Source: Pseudomonadales bacterium
GTDB taxonomy: Bacteria; Pseudomonadota; Gammaproteobacteria; Pseudomonadales; Azotimanducaceae
Reading direction: 5' to 3'
Length of the DNA stretch: 64,000 nt
Assembly (NCBI GenBank): GCA_028277965.1
Contig: JANQFF010000192.1
Span: forward strand, 1 to 64,000
Part shown: positions 25,744-36,000 of the stretch, one piece after another
Numbering within the stretch: the first letter of the stretch is position 1
How the letters are laid out: each line of letters begins with the position of its first letter
The notes under the pieces: generated by a model
The model's database searches: none
Told to the model about the DNA's origin: nothing
The model's input: only the letters and a program-made list of their open reading frames with translations
Position numbers and translations under genes: made by a program

Positions 25744-26787
25744 ATGGACAAGCTTTTTGTGTTCGTCGCGGTCGTGTTTCTTTTGCCCATGGAGAGCGTC
25801 TTTGCCCAGGCTGGAGAAAGTGGTGCTGACAATAGCAGGTTTCACATTGGGCTGGAGGTTGGTTCCCGCTGGGAAGACAACATTGGTCTTGCGCCCGACG
25901 ACACCGATCCGGAGTTTGTCGGTGACGACGAGATTGATGACCTGACACTGAGTCTGGCAGTCAATCTCTCGTACGATCTGGTGCGCAGACAAGGCCAGGA
26001 GTTCAGCGTATCGGTCACGCCTTTCTACAACCACGTTGACGACCTGGATGGTCTCAGCAACTGGGGGTTGATTGGCGGATTGGAATACAGAGGTGAGTTT
26101 GGACCCGCGTTCACCGACCCGTGGTACTCCATCAGTGCAAGCTACACAGTTACGGACTTCGATGACAGCCGGATTCGGGAAGGTGACTGGTTTGAAGCCG
26201 AAGCGAGTATCGGCAAGCGGTTTTCCCCCAGGTTTGGCATCAGCGGCGGAGCACGCTGGCTGGACCGTTCACAGGACAACGATGACCGCCTCTGTCCGAA
26301 CAGGTTGACAAGTGTCAACTGCCCGGGCAATTGGCGCGAGGACCAGGTATTCGAACAGGAGCGCTGGGGTGTCTTCGTCCATGCGGATTGGTTCTTCTCG
26401 GATAAAACGTCATTGTTCTTTGAATACAGCTACTGGGACGGGGATGAAGATTCGACAGCACCCCTGCGGGGTGGTGTTGATCCGGGGTGGTTGAACAACC
26501 AGGATGTTTTCGCAGATGATCCTGCGTTTGGTCAGGCACTGTTCGTACGAAGCAACGGTATTCCACGCCCCCTGAGGGACTTTGTCGTGTGGCGCATTGA
26601 AGCGAAACAGCACGTCTATGAAATTGGTGTACGCCAGGCTCTGACCGACAAGATCAGCGTAGAACTCGTCGGTGCGTTCATGGAGACCTCCGATGTACGC
26701 AGTCCGGACCGCGTTACGCGTCCGGAAGGTGTCGACAATTACCGCAACACGGCAGTCATGGCGACGTTCAGTTTCTCGCTACGGTAG
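25744..26787 (+). CDS. Outer-membrane beta-barrel protein
   Basis: This 347-residue secreted protein has a signal peptide ending VFAQA and many alternating amphipathic strands rich in aromatic and Asp residues. It ends in FSFSLR with the Phe-X-Phe pattern common in outer-membrane barrels. ATG 25744 (AAGGA just before) is preferred to upstream codons from 25696. A Cys pair (CPNR...NCPG) may form a surface-loop disulfide. It diverges from the TIR-kinase gene across ~158 bases, so the two could share control. Function unknown. The 3' end overlaps the convergent PhyH gene by 20 bp. Confidence 0.78.
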   Translation: MDKLFVFVAVVFLLPMESVFAQAGESGADNSRFHIGLEVGSRWEDNIGLAPDDTDPEFVGDDEIDDLTLSLAVNLSYDLVRRQGQEFSVSVTPFYNHVDDLDGLSNWGLIGGLEYRGEFGPAFTDPWYSISASYTVTDFDDSRIREGDWFEAEASIGKRFSPRFGISGGARWLDRSQDNDDRLCPNRLTSVNCPGNWREDQVFEQERWGVFVHADWFFSDKTSLFFEYSYWDGDEDSTAPLRGGVDPGWLNNQDVFADDPAFGQALFVRSNGIPRPLRDFVVWRIEAKQHVYEIGVRQALTDKISVELVGAFMETSDVRSPDRVTRPEGVDNYRNTAVMATFSFSLR

Positions 26788-27865
26788 CGAGTTCCTCTCT
26801 GACGATATCCTGCATGCCCTCCCACTCCTCCCAGATGTTGCAGAGGGCATGTCTGGAGCGCTCCCACGGGTCGTTACCTTCCTCATAGTCGAGGAATTCG
26901 CCGTGCCATCCTCTGTCGGGGTGGTCGGATATGCCCGTCAGGACCTTGTCGGGCTGGCGGCGCTTGTTTCTGATACGGAAGATGATGTTCTTGCGCGATT
27001 CATTCCCGTTCTCGTTGCGAGACCCGGAGTGGGGGATGTTGTACATGGCGATACACGCGTCACCGGGTTCCATGAGAATCTGGGTTGGCTTTGGCCATCG
27101 CCTGCCGTCAGGTGTGGATTCGGAGGTCTCGTCGATGAATTCCTCCCGTATGGCATCTGGCAGGTAAACGTTTCCGGATCGGTTGGCGCTCCCGATATCA
27201 AGGCGCGGCCAGCCCGGCCCTTCTGGTCCAACCCGCTCGCCCTGCTCGAGCTGCCAGCGGAAAAAGCGTTCAGACGCGTGGTGAGCTCCCGGGAGCAGCG
27301 AGGTCTGGCCACACCCCGGCTGGGTCTGGTCATTGAGGCAGACAAACACGAACGCTGTAAAGCTCCCCACAGCAAGCGTACATTCAGGGTCCTGGAACAA
27401 CGGGGTCATGTTGTCCCCCATCACTTCTGCTGAGCGGCCGAGGTCACCCCTGGGACCGCGGCTGATGTAACGGTTGTAGATCTCTTCATACGTACCTGTC
27501 TGGACTTCCTGCGGCGCTGAGATCGTGAGGAGGCCATCCATGTGCAGTTCCGCCCCGTAGTAGGGCATGTCCTTGTCGCGATAGCCGACGTTATTGAACT
27601 GATCCCCCGGCTCCCGCTTCTTCAGTACCCCAACCTGACATGAGGATGGGGGGTCGAACTGCCCCATCACGTCATGGAGGATCGGGGTAATCGACGATGC
27701 GTTGACGAGATCAGTCATCTCCCGGGTTGGCCCGAGATTTTCACCCCTCTCAGCCCGTTTGATCCGCGCTAATGCGGCTTCAACCAGGTCCGCCGATACA
27801 GCCTGTTTCAGGATGATGTAGCCGTTATGGTAGAAAAACCGCTTCTGATCGGAGGTTAAGGGCAT
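26768..27865 (-). CDS. Phytanoyl-CoA dioxygenase (PhyH) family protein, second copy
   Basis: This 365-residue Fe(II)/2-oxoglutarate oxygenase opens with FYHNGYIILKQAVSADLVEAA, as in PhyH proteins. Iron-ligand candidates are AELHMDG (HxD) and the His of YNIPHSGSRNENG, with a following Arg (RKNIIFRIR) for 2-oxoglutarate. QTSLLPGAHH is the conserved turn between them. It is only distantly similar to the PhyH at 11390 and is longer. It follows tesA by 10 bases and is probably co-transcribed with it. Substrate unknown. Confidence 0.85.
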   Translation of the reverse strand: MPLTSDQKRFFYHNGYIILKQAVSADLVEAALARIKRAERGENLGPTREMTDLVNASSITPILHDVMGQFDPPSSCQVGVLKKREPGDQFNNVGYRDKDMPYYGAELHMDGLLTISAPQEVQTGTYEEIYNRYISRGPRGDLGRSAEVMGDNMTPLFQDPECTLAVGSFTAFVFVCLNDQTQPGCGQTSLLPGAHHASERFFRWQLEQGERVGPEGPGWPRLDIGSANRSGNVYLPDAIREEFIDETSESTPDGRRWPKPTQILMEPGDACIAMYNIPHSGSRNENGNESRKNIIFRIRNKRRQPDKVLTGISDHPDRGWHGEFLDYEEGNDPWERSRHALCNIWEEWEGMQDIVREELATVARN

Positions 27866-27875
27866 CTCGAGGAAC

Positions 27876-28568
27876 CTATTCGGTACTCAGCGATATGAGG
27901 GATTGCAGGACTGGCCAGACCACGTTCAGGAGCAAAGGCTGGGCTTCAGCAGTCGGGTGAATACCATCGTCCTGCATGAGGCCGTCTTCCAGGGCAACCT
28001 GTTCCATGATGAATGGGACAAACTGGGCGCCTTTCTCTTCCGCAACTTTGCCGAAAACGGCATCGAAGGCATTGGCATACCTCGGGCCGTAGTTGGGCGG
28101 AATACGCATGGCGACGACAACCGGGATACTGTCTCGAGCCTGGACGAGGTCCACCATTCGGGAGAGATTACTTTCGATGGCTTTGACAGGGTATCCACGC
28201 AGACCGTCGTTACCACCCAGTTCGATGACGACAATCCCGGGCTCGTGAGTGTCCAGCAGACCCGGAAGGCGCGCCAGACCGCCCCCCGTGGTTTCACCGG
28301 AAATGCTCGCGTTGACGGCATGCCAGCCGGATTCCTCCTGTTCGAGGGTCTGCATGAGGAGATTCACCCATCCCTGTTCACGTTGAATCCCGTAGCCGGC
28401 GCTGATACTGTCGCCGAGCACCAGAATGGCCTTAGAAGCAGAAGCAGCGGATCCAGAATCGCTGGCCGGGTTCGCAAACGTGGTCCAGGGCAATCCACCG
28501 GACACTACCAGGAGCGTCACGCAGATTAACCGGCGTGACAGTACATTTGTTGAGACTGAGAAGTTCAT
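27876..28568 (-). CDS. tesA: TesA-like arylesterase / lysophospholipase (SGNH hydrolase)
   Basis: This 230-residue periplasmic esterase has a signal peptide ending near TTFA. SGNH blocks are LGDSISAGYG (Ser54), a Gly in ISGETTGGG, GGND, and the catalytic pair in DDGIHP. E. coli TesA cleaves acyl-CoA, lysophospholipid and aryl esters. ATG 28568 is placed at the natural N-terminus; the frame is open to 28814 but that stretch overlaps ybbA on the other strand. Its start codon interlocks with that of ybbA (shared CATG at 28566-28569). The divergent tesA / ybbA-ybbP layout is the same as in E. coli. Confidence 0.92.
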   Translation of the reverse strand: MNFSVSTNVLSRRLICVTLLVVSGGLPWTTFANPASDSGSAASASKAILVLGDSISAGYGIQREQGWVNLLMQTLEQEESGWHAVNASISGETTGGGLARLPGLLDTHEPGIVVIELGGNDGLRGYPVKAIESNLSRMVDLVQARDSIPVVVAMRIPPNYGPRYANAFDAVFGKVAEEKGAQFVPFIMEQVALEDGLMQDDGIHPTAEAQPLLLNVVWPVLQSLISLSTE

Positions 28569-29253
28569 GAGTCGTATTGTAGTTCGAGCTGAAGACGTAG
28601 CCAAAGTGGTAGAAACCGCCGCAGGTGAACTCGTTATCCTCGATGGAATCAATCTTGAAATCCAGGAGGGTGAAACGGTCGCGATCGTAGGAGCCAGCGG
28701 CTCTGGCAAAACGACACTGCTCGGCATACTGGCCGGGCTCGATTCGGCGAGTCGGGGAAACGTCACGCTGATCGATGCTGAGCTCACCGCGCTCGATGAA
28801 GAGGCGCGCGCCATAGTGCGTGGTCAGTACGTTGGTTTTGTGTTTCAGGCTTTTCAGCTACTGGCGAGTCTTACCGCGCTCGAGAACGTCATGCTTCCGG
28901 CGGAACTGCGGGGTGAAAGCCTCGCTGAGAGCAAGGCACGGGATATCCTGGAGAAAGTGGGGTTGCGTGACCGGATTGGACACTACCCGCGACAGTTGTC
29001 AGGAGGAGAACAGCAGCGGGTTGCCATCGCACGGGCGTTTGCTTCAGATCCGACTGTCCTGTTTGCCGACGAACCCACGGGTAACCTCGATACGCACACC
29101 GGCGAACGTATCATCAGCCTGCTTTTCGATTTGAACAAAGAATTTGGGACGACGCTGATCATGGTGACCCATGACACCCGTCTTGCAGAACGTTGCGACC
29201 GTGTCATCGAGCTAACCGCTGGCCGGATCGAGACGCAGGAGACAAACGCATGA
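28567..29253 (+). CDS. ybbA: ABC transporter ATP-binding protein (YbbA-like)
   Basis: This 228-residue ABC ATPase is of the LolD/MacB group: Walker A GASGSGKT (42-49), signature LSGGEQQR, Walker B VLFADEPTGNLD and the switch His in VTHD. ATG 28567 is used; it overlaps the divergent tesA start, and GAGAAG lies just upstream. The stop overlaps the permease gene by ATGA at 29250. With YbbP it forms a putative envelope ABC complex whose substrate is not established; linkage to tesA suggests a lipid-related role. Confidence 0.92.
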   Translation: MSRIVVRAEDVAKVVETAAGELVILDGINLEIQEGETVAIVGASGSGKTTLLGILAGLDSASRGNVTLIDAELTALDEEARAIVRGQYVGFVFQAFQLLASLTALENVMLPAELRGESLAESKARDILEKVGLRDRIGHYPRQLSGGEQQRVAIARAFASDPTVLFADEPTGNLDTHTGERIISLLFDLNKEFGTTLIMVTHDTRLAERCDRVIELTAGRIETQETNA

Positions 29254-31757
29254 ATGTATCGGGGTTCGGGTTTGCTCTGGTACGACGCATGGCATTACGG
29301 GACCTGCGGTCCGGGGAAATGGGGCTGCTGCTGGTTGCGCTGCTTGTTGCTGTTGGGACGGTCACGTCGATCAGTCTCTTCGTTGACCGCCTGCACCAGG
29401 CATTGCTGCTTGAGAGCGCCAACTTTCTTGCAGCAGATCGCCAGATCTCGAGTTCTCAACCCATTCCGGATGATTTTCGCTTACGCGCAACGGACCGTGG
29501 TCTTGAAATGGCTGAGACCATGGTATTTCCCTCGATGGTTTTTGCCGGGGATTCCAATCAGCTCGTCAGCGTTAAGGCGGTGGGCGGCAACTATCCGCTA
29601 CGGGGTGAGCTGATTGCATCCGACGAACCTTTCGTCAGGGGTTATCCAATCGATCAGATTCCGGAACCTGGAACGGTGTGGCTGGATTCGAGACTGTTTC
29701 CGGCGTTGGGGGTTGCCCTGGGTGACGTCCTGGAAGTGGGGCTGGCGGAACTGAAGGTTGCCAGGGTGCTGGTCACGGAACCGGATCGCGGTGGCTCATT
29801 CTTCGACCTTGGGCCGCGTCTCCTCATGAACCTGGATGACGTGCACGCAACCGAAGTCGTCCAACCCGGCAGCCGCATAGGTTATCGGCTGCTCCTGAAA
29901 GGACCGGAAGCGGAACTCGAGGGCCTCAAGGCAGATATCGAAGACCAGCTAAAACCGAACTACCGGTGGGTGAGCATACGCGAGAGCAGTCCGCGGATTG
30001 GCTCGGCCCTCGACCGGGCGGAGAGTTTCCTGTTGCTCGGTGGTCTGCTGGGCGTATTGCTCGCGGGGATTGCCGTTGCCCTGAGCGCGCACAGGTATGC
30101 GGCACGACATTTTGATCATGTCGGAGTTCTGAAGACGCTCGGCGCAACCCCGAATCAGATTCTGGTGGGATTTCTGAACATACTGCTCCTGGTTGGGGTG
30201 GTCGCCATTGTGCTCGGCCTCGCGACAGGTGCGCTCGTGCACCTGGGGATCGTCCAGCTGCTCTCGTCGCTGATACCCATCTCGCTCCCGCCACCGGGAT
30301 TGCGGCCTTTTGCCCTCGGCACAGCGACCGGGCTCATCTGTGCGCTCTCTTTTGCGATGCCGGCCTTCATTCACCTCAAGAACATCTCACCCATGCGGGT
30401 CATCCGCCGGGATCTCGGCGTCGCTCCCGTCAGCCAGTGGCTCAGTTATGGTGCGGCCGGAGCCGGGAGCCTTTTCCTCCTGATCTGGTATACGGAAAGT
30501 CTGTTCCTGACGTTCTGGACGCTTCTTGGCACCCTGGGGGCTGTCATTGTCTTCGGAAGTCTTGCTTATCTCCTGCTCAAGAGCGGCCGCGTTGTAGGCA
30601 TGCAGGCGCGCAGCGGCTGGCGGCTCGCTTTGTCCGGGTTACAGCGTCGCCGCAACGAAAATACGGTTCAGATACTCGTTTTCGGCATGGCGATCATGCT
30701 GTTGCTGGTTCTTGTGCTATTAAGGACTGCGCTTGTTACGGAGTGGCGTTCCCAGGTACCGGAGCAGGCGGCCAATCATTTCGTGATGAACATTGGGTCA
30801 CATGAGGTGGAGTCGGTTCAAAACCTGATCGACACTCATGCAACGGCGGGCGACAAACTGTATCCGATGATCCGTGGGCGTGTGACGGCGGTAAACGGTC
30901 AGGATGCCAGGGAATATCAGAAAGAGACCACGGGATTCAATGAAGGGCCTCGGCTGACATCTGAAAGAAATCTCACCTGGACGGTCGGACAACCGGAAAA
31001 CAACACTATCACAGCAGGGGAGTGGTGGCCCGAAAACACCACCCGGGCTGAGGCGTCGCTCGAAGACGAATACGCAGAACAGTTCAAGCTGGAACTTGGT
31101 GACGAGCTCACATTCAACATTGGCGGGCAGGAGGTCACTGCGGTCATTACGAGCCTCCGGTCGCTCGAGTGGGAAAGCATGAGCCCGAATTTCTTCATCA
31201 TTCTTTCCGAACCGGCTTTACAGAGCCTGCCCGCAACATATATGACGAGCTTCTACCTGGAGCGGGAAAACAAGACTTTTCTGAATACACTCCTGAGTGC
31301 ACATCCCACAATCACCGTTATCGAAATTGATGCACTGATCGCACAGGTCAACAGTATTGTCGACCGCGTCACCCAGGCTGTGGAACTGGTGCTGAGCCTT
31401 GTCCTTGCCAGCGGTTGTCTGGTACTGATAGCGAGTATCCAGGCCAGTCGTGATACCCGGATGGCAGAGCACGCGCTGGTGCGCACGCTGGGCGGTACCC
31501 GACGGCTGATTGGCAGTTCGCTCGCAGCGGAGTTTGCTGTACTGGGTGTTTTTGCGGGTATCGTTGCTGTTTTTGGAGCGGAACTCACAGTTGCCATCCT
31601 CCAGAGCCAGGTGTTCGAACTCGGTGTCCAGGTCCACCCGTGGGTCTGGCCAATCGGGCCGGTGCTGGGAGGTCTCATTATCGTGACCGTCGGATTGCTT
31701 GGAAGTCGTAGCCTCGTGAACTCACCTCCGATGATGGTGTTGCGAGGCATGAATTGA
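29250..31757 (+). CDS. ybbP: ABC transporter permease with two FtsX domains (YbbP-like)
   Basis: This 835-residue inner-membrane protein has an N-terminal helix, a large periplasmic domain, a first FtsX-type helix bundle (~265-400), further helices, a second periplasmic domain and a final FtsX bundle (~710-835, with [16 protein letters not shown]). This is the double-FtsX layout of YbbP. It partners with YbbA. ATG 29250 overlaps the ybbA stop; the frame opening earlier at 29193 is not needed. It ends by overlapping ttcA (TGATG). Confidence 0.9.
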   Translation: MNVSGFGFALVRRMALRDLRSGEMGLLLVALLVAVGTVTSISLFVDRLHQALLLESANFLAADRQISSSQPIPDDFRLRATDRGLEMAETMVFPSMVFAGDSNQLVSVKAVGGNYPLRGELIASDEPFVRGYPIDQIPEPGTVWLDSRLFPALGVALGDVLEVGLAELKVARVLVTEPDRGGSFFDLGPRLLMNLDDVHATEVVQPGSRIGYRLLLKGPEAELEGLKADIEDQLKPNYRWVSIRESSPRIGSALDRAESFLLLGGLLGVLLAGIAVALSAHRYAARHFDHVGVLKTLGATPNQILVGFLNILLLVGVVAIVLGLATGALVHLGIVQLLSSLIPISLPPPGLRPFALGTATGLICALSFAMPAFIHLKNISPMRVIRRDLGVAPVSQWLSYGAAGAGSLFLLIWYTESLFLTFWTLLGTLGAVIVFGSLAYLLLKSGRVVGMQARSGWRLALSGLQRRRNENTVQILVFGMAIMLLLVLVLLRTALVTEWRSQVPEQAANHFVMNIGSHEVESVQNLIDTHATAGDKLYPMIRGRVTAVNGQDAREYQKETTGFNEGPRLTSERNLTWTVGQPENNTITAGEWWPENTTRAEASLEDEYAEQFKLELGDELTFNIGGQEVTAVITSLRSLEWESMSPNFFIILSEPALQSLPATYMTSFYLERENKTFLNTLLSAHPTITVIEIDALIAQVNSIVDRVTQAVELVLSLVLASGCLVLIASIQASRDTRMAEHALVRTLGGTRRLIGSSLAAEFAVLGVFAGIVAVFGAELTVAILQSQVFELGVQVHPWVWPIGPVLGGLIIVTVGLLGSRSLVNSPPMMVLRGMN

Positions 31758-32587
31758 TGTCTGGCGATCTGCGGCGTCAAACACACGAAAAGAACAAGTG
31801 CCACAAAAAGCTGCGGCGCCTGGTCGGGCAGGCGCTGACAGACTTCGATATGCTCGCGGATGGTGACAGGGTTATGGTGTGTCTCTCCGGCGGGAAAGAT
31901 TCCTACACGTTGCTGGACATGCTATTGAGTTTTCAGCGACACGCACCGCTCGATTTCGAAGTAATTGCGGTTAACCTCGATCAGAAGCAACCAGGATTCC
32001 CGGAGCATGTCCTGCCGGCGTACCTCACCGGCCAGGGGGTATCGTTCGAGATTCTCGAAGAGGACACTTACAGCGTCGTCAAACAACTGACACCTGAAGG
32101 CAAAACCACCTGCCCGATCTGCTCAAGGTTGCGGCGGGGTATCCTTTATGGTCACGCCAGACGGATTGGTGCAACCAAGATCGCCCTGGGGCACCATCTC
32201 GACGACGTTGTGGAAACACTGTTTCTTAACATGTTTTACGGCGGGCGGATGAAAGCCATGCCGCCAAAGCTCAAAAGCGATGACGGCGACAATATTGTCA
32301 TCCGACCATTGTTCTACTGCAGGGAGAAAGATGTCGCACGTTGGTCGGAGATGGCGGACCACCCGATCATCCCCTGCAACCTCTGCGGTTCACAGGAAAA
32401 CCTGCAACGCCAGGTCATCAAAAAGATGCTTGCGAACTGGGATCGCGAGCAGCCTGGACGTGTCGAGAACATTGCGCGAAGTATTGCCAATGTCACGCCA
32501 TCACATCTGGCCGACCGGGAACTTTTCGATTTTGAGGGGCTTGAAGTGGACAACGCCGGGTTCCTGAAGCTGACCGAGATTGTCTAG
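31757..32587 (+). CDS. ttcA: tRNA 2-thiocytidine biosynthesis protein
   Basis: This 276-residue cytoplasmic Fe-S enzyme thiolates C32 of some tRNAs. The ATP-binding PP-loop SGGKDS is at 44-49. The two CxxC pairs that ligate the 4Fe-4S cluster are CPIC and CNLC, and [14 protein letters not shown] is the family signature. ATG 31757 overlaps the ybbP stop; a TTG one codon earlier is possible. It is the last gene before a REP-rich gap. Confidence 0.95.
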   Translation: MSGDLRRQTHEKNKCHKKLRRLVGQALTDFDMLADGDRVMVCLSGGKDSYTLLDMLLSFQRHAPLDFEVIAVNLDQKQPGFPEHVLPAYLTGQGVSFEILEEDTYSVVKQLTPEGKTTCPICSRLRRGILYGHARRIGATKIALGHHLDDVVETLFLNMFYGGRMKAMPPKLKSDDGDNIVIRPLFYCREKDVARWSEMADHPIIPCNLCGSQENLQRQVIKKMLANWDREQPGRVENIARSIANVTPSHLADRELFDFEGLEVDNAGFLKLTEIV

Positions 32588-32644
32588 TAGCCAGCCTTTC
32601 TGCGGACTACTCGAAAGCCGCTTCGATCTGAACAGAAATCGAAT

Positions 32645-32670
32645 TCGCGGCTAAAGCCGCTCCTACAGAG
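32645..32670. repeat. REP palindrome, inverted copy heading the array
   Basis: This is a 26-bp REP unit in reverse orientation (GCGGCTAAAGCCGCTCC core). It faces the first forward unit at 32689 across an 18-base spacer, so the two form a head-to-head REP doublet able to fold into one long hairpin. It lies 57 bases after ttcA, where it may limit transcription or protect the mRNA end. Confidence 0.9.
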
Positions 32671-32688
32671 GTAGCGAGATCTATCTTT

Positions 32689-33036
32689 CTCTGTAGGAGC
32701 GGCTTTAGCCGCGATTGTATTGTTTAGGGGTGTGGGTGAACCGATCCATAAGAGCAGAAGAGATCGCAGGATCGATCTAACTCTGTAGGAGCGGCTTTAG
32801 CCGCGATTTGTATTGTTTATGGGGTGTGGGTGAATCGATCCATACGAGCAGAAGAGATCGCAGGATCGATCTAACTCTGTAGGAGCGGCTTTAGCCGCGA
32901 TTTGTATTGTTTATGGGGTGTGGGCGAACCGATCTATACGAGCAGAAGAGATCGCAGGATCGATCTAACTCTGTAGGAGCGGCTTTAGCCGCGATTGTAT
33001 TGTTTATGGGGTGTGGGCGAATCGATCAAAACGAGC
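32689..33036. repeat. Tandem array of ~94-bp units each headed by a REP palindrome
   Basis: Forward REP units begin at 32689, 32781, 32875 and 32969, a period of 92, 94 and 94 bases. The sequence between them is almost identical each time (GTATTGTTTATGGGGTGTGG, then AGCAGAAGAGATCGCAGG further on), so the whole 94-bp block is repeated and not only the palindrome. A last partial unit runs out around 33036. This explains the 478-base gap between ttcA and the giant kinase; no gene is visible in it. It is not a CRISPR, because the 'spacers' are copies of one another. Confidence 0.92.
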
Positions 33037-33066
33037 TCCACACCTGGAAGTCGGGCAGACGATGAG

Positions 33067-36000
33067 TCAGTCGTTTACCGACAGGTCCTCTGCCCGTAGC
33101 GGGATCTCGTGGCTTGCAATTGCCTCCGCGGACTCGAGAACCTCAGCCAGCGCAATTTCGAAACTCTGTGCCAGGCCGATCAGGTTTTTCGTATCCCCTT
33201 TAGCGAGAGCCAGCTCAAGGGTTTTTGATGCTTCTTTCAACCTGGTCGCGCCAAAACTACCGGCAACCCCGTGCAGGTTGTGGGCGAGACGTTCGGCATC
33301 TTCGTAGTTTTTCTGGGTGATCTGTTCCCGGATTTTCGAACCGGCGTCCCCGTAGTAAGTGCCGAAGTCACCCATGAGTTTGATCATGAGCTTAACGTTG
33401 TTGTTGTGGTTTTTGATTGCAAGACCGATGTCGATACCTGCGACACGTTGCTGCAAATCGAAGCCAAGTTCGTCCGGCGCTGTCTGATAAGTGTCTTCTG
33501 CCAGGTCACCCTTGCGGCGGCGTGGCTGGGCTTCTGTGACGACCTCGGATGTTGGCAGGAGTTCTTCGAGCGTGAGGAGAAGCTGATCAAAGTCGATTGG
33601 TTTCGTGATGTATCCGTCACAACCGGCTGTTATGGCAGCGTCCTTGCGTTCAGCCAGCGCGTCAGCGGAAACCGCAACGATCGGGGTGCTCAGCCCCTGT
33701 TCGCGAATTGTAGCGGTTGCTTCGAGGCCGTCGGTTTGCGGCATGTGAATGTCCATCAGAATCGCGTCGTAGCTGCCCTCTGTGGCCGCAGCAATAGCCT
33801 GCCGTCCGGTTTCCGCAATTTCGACCTGTGCCCCGGCTCTCTGGAGAAACTCGAGGGCCAGCTGCTGGTTGATAGGGTTATCTTCGGCGACCAGAACCCT
33901 GCGTCCCCTGAGAATGGTTGCAGGGGGAGGTCGTGACGGCTGGCTGCTCTCTGCAAGTTCCTCAGGCTCGGGTATGCCGCACCTGACGGTAAACGTAAAC
34001 TCGCTGCCTTCGCCTGGAGTCGATTCGACTTCGATATCTCCACCCATGACTTCGACGAGCCTTTTACAAATCGTCAGACCGAGGCCCGTACCACCAAATC
34101 GACGGGTTGTCGAAGATTCGGCCTGCTCGAATGATTCGAACAGGCGCTCAGCCTGCTCGGGCGCAATACCGATACCGGTATCGCGGACGGTAAACCGGAT
34201 GACGAGTGGTAACTGCTCAGGTGGTGACTGAACGTCGACATCGAGAGTGATTTCGCCGTCGTTTGTGAATTTGAGCGCATTCCCTACCAGGTTGACGAGA
34301 ACCTGGTGCAAACGAAGCGAATCGCCTATCAGCGCCCCGCTCGACGGGAAGGCAGGGCTGTGGGCGGTATGGTCGTTAACCGCAAAAGTGATGCCTTTGC
34401 GGCGCATGTCCGTCCTGAAGAGGCGTTCGACATCGCGCAGCGTATCTTCGAGACGGAACGGTCTTTCCTCCAGGATGAGTTTGCCAGCTTCGATCTTGGA
34501 GAAATCCAGAATGTCGCTGACAAGCGTCAGCAGGTTTTCCCCTGCATTGCGGATAGATGTGAGGTACTCGTGTTGCTTACGGTCGAGATCGGTATCGAGG
34601 GTGAGTCTCGAAAAGCCGACAATCGCGTTCATCGGTGTGCGGATCTCGTGACTCATGTTCGCGAGAAATTCGCTTTTAGCCAACGTTGCGGCTTCGGCTA
34701 TCTGTCGGTGTTTGTCAGCCTGTTCCCGTTCGATCCGTTCCGATATGTCCAGAAGTGATCCGTCTATGAATTCGCCCTGATCAGGGTCCCGGGTGATTCT
34801 GGCTGTCAGCGCCATCCAGAATACGCGTCCGCCACGGGTCATACCCTGTGCTTCGAACCCGGTGACCTGGTTGCGTTCTTCCAGCTCCGACAGAAATTGC
34901 TGGGCCTGCTCTGTTTTGAGGAAGACGCGATGGATGAGGTCTCTGTATTCTTCCATCAGGTCGCCCGTGTGTTCGAAACCAAGCAGCCGTGCAAGTGTCG
35001 GGTTGGCGCTGAGCAGTTGTCCTTCGCCGTTTATTCTGAATAGACCTTCGATAGCACTGTCGTAAAGTGTGCGGTACTCGTCGCGAGCGCTCTGTAAATC
35101 CTGATAGAGCCGTGCATTTTCGATACTGATTGCGGCCTGTGAGGCCAGGAGAGCCAGAACCTCAACCCGCTGTGCGGTAAACACGCCAGTCAACCAGCGG
35201 TGTTCGACATACAACACCCCTGTCAGTTCGTTACGGTGAACAATCGGCAGGCAGAGGACCGACAGCGGTTGCGTGCGTTTGATGTAGTCGTCCTGAGTAA
35301 AAACGTCTTCTTCGGTGGCGTCGGCAAGCACAAGTGTTTTGCTTGTGCGTGTAACAAACTGAATAACGGATATCGGGACGTCCTGAGTGCTTTCCAGGGG
35401 CTCAGGGGGGCTGACCCGTCGGGTTGTTCCGGAATCGACGCCAGCGATAGCTTCAACGTACAGACGATTGTCCGTCCTCAGGAGCATGCATGCCTTCTGT
35501 GCTCCCGCATGCTCCAGCGCGAGCTTCAGGAGTTTGGTGAGTACGCGATCCAGGACAATTTCGCCCGATAGCGTTTGAGCTGCCCTCAACACTGTGGTCG
35601 TGTCGAGAACCCTGTCGCTGTATTCAGAGCTGTCGATACTGTTGTGGTGAGTCTGAAATTCACGAACGGTGAGGTCCGCCAGGTCCGTAACCGACAGAGT
35701 GGCGGCGCCTGACTGAGGCGTCAATTCGTCCCTTATCAGGCCCGTTAGATCCTTCTCGAGCTGGGTTGCCTTGGCGAGCGCACCCCAGCGAAGGTATGCG
35801 TGGTAGGCATTGCGAGAGAAAAGACGTGCAAAATCCAGACGCCCGTTGGTTTCCGCGGCGCGCGCGGCAAGCTCGTAAGCAAGCGCTTCGTCGTTGGCGC
35901 AACCCAGCCTGCGAGCTCTTTCTGCGCTGAGTTCCCAGCGTTCGAGCGCTCCTGCGAGGTTGTCCTGTGCAAGTGCCTGCTCGCCCTGGAGGATCAGGAG

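Noticed and set aside
32689..33036. CRISPR-like regular array
   Set aside because: The sequences between the 26-bp palindromes are copies of each other rather than unique spacers, and no cas gene is near. It is a tandem REP array.
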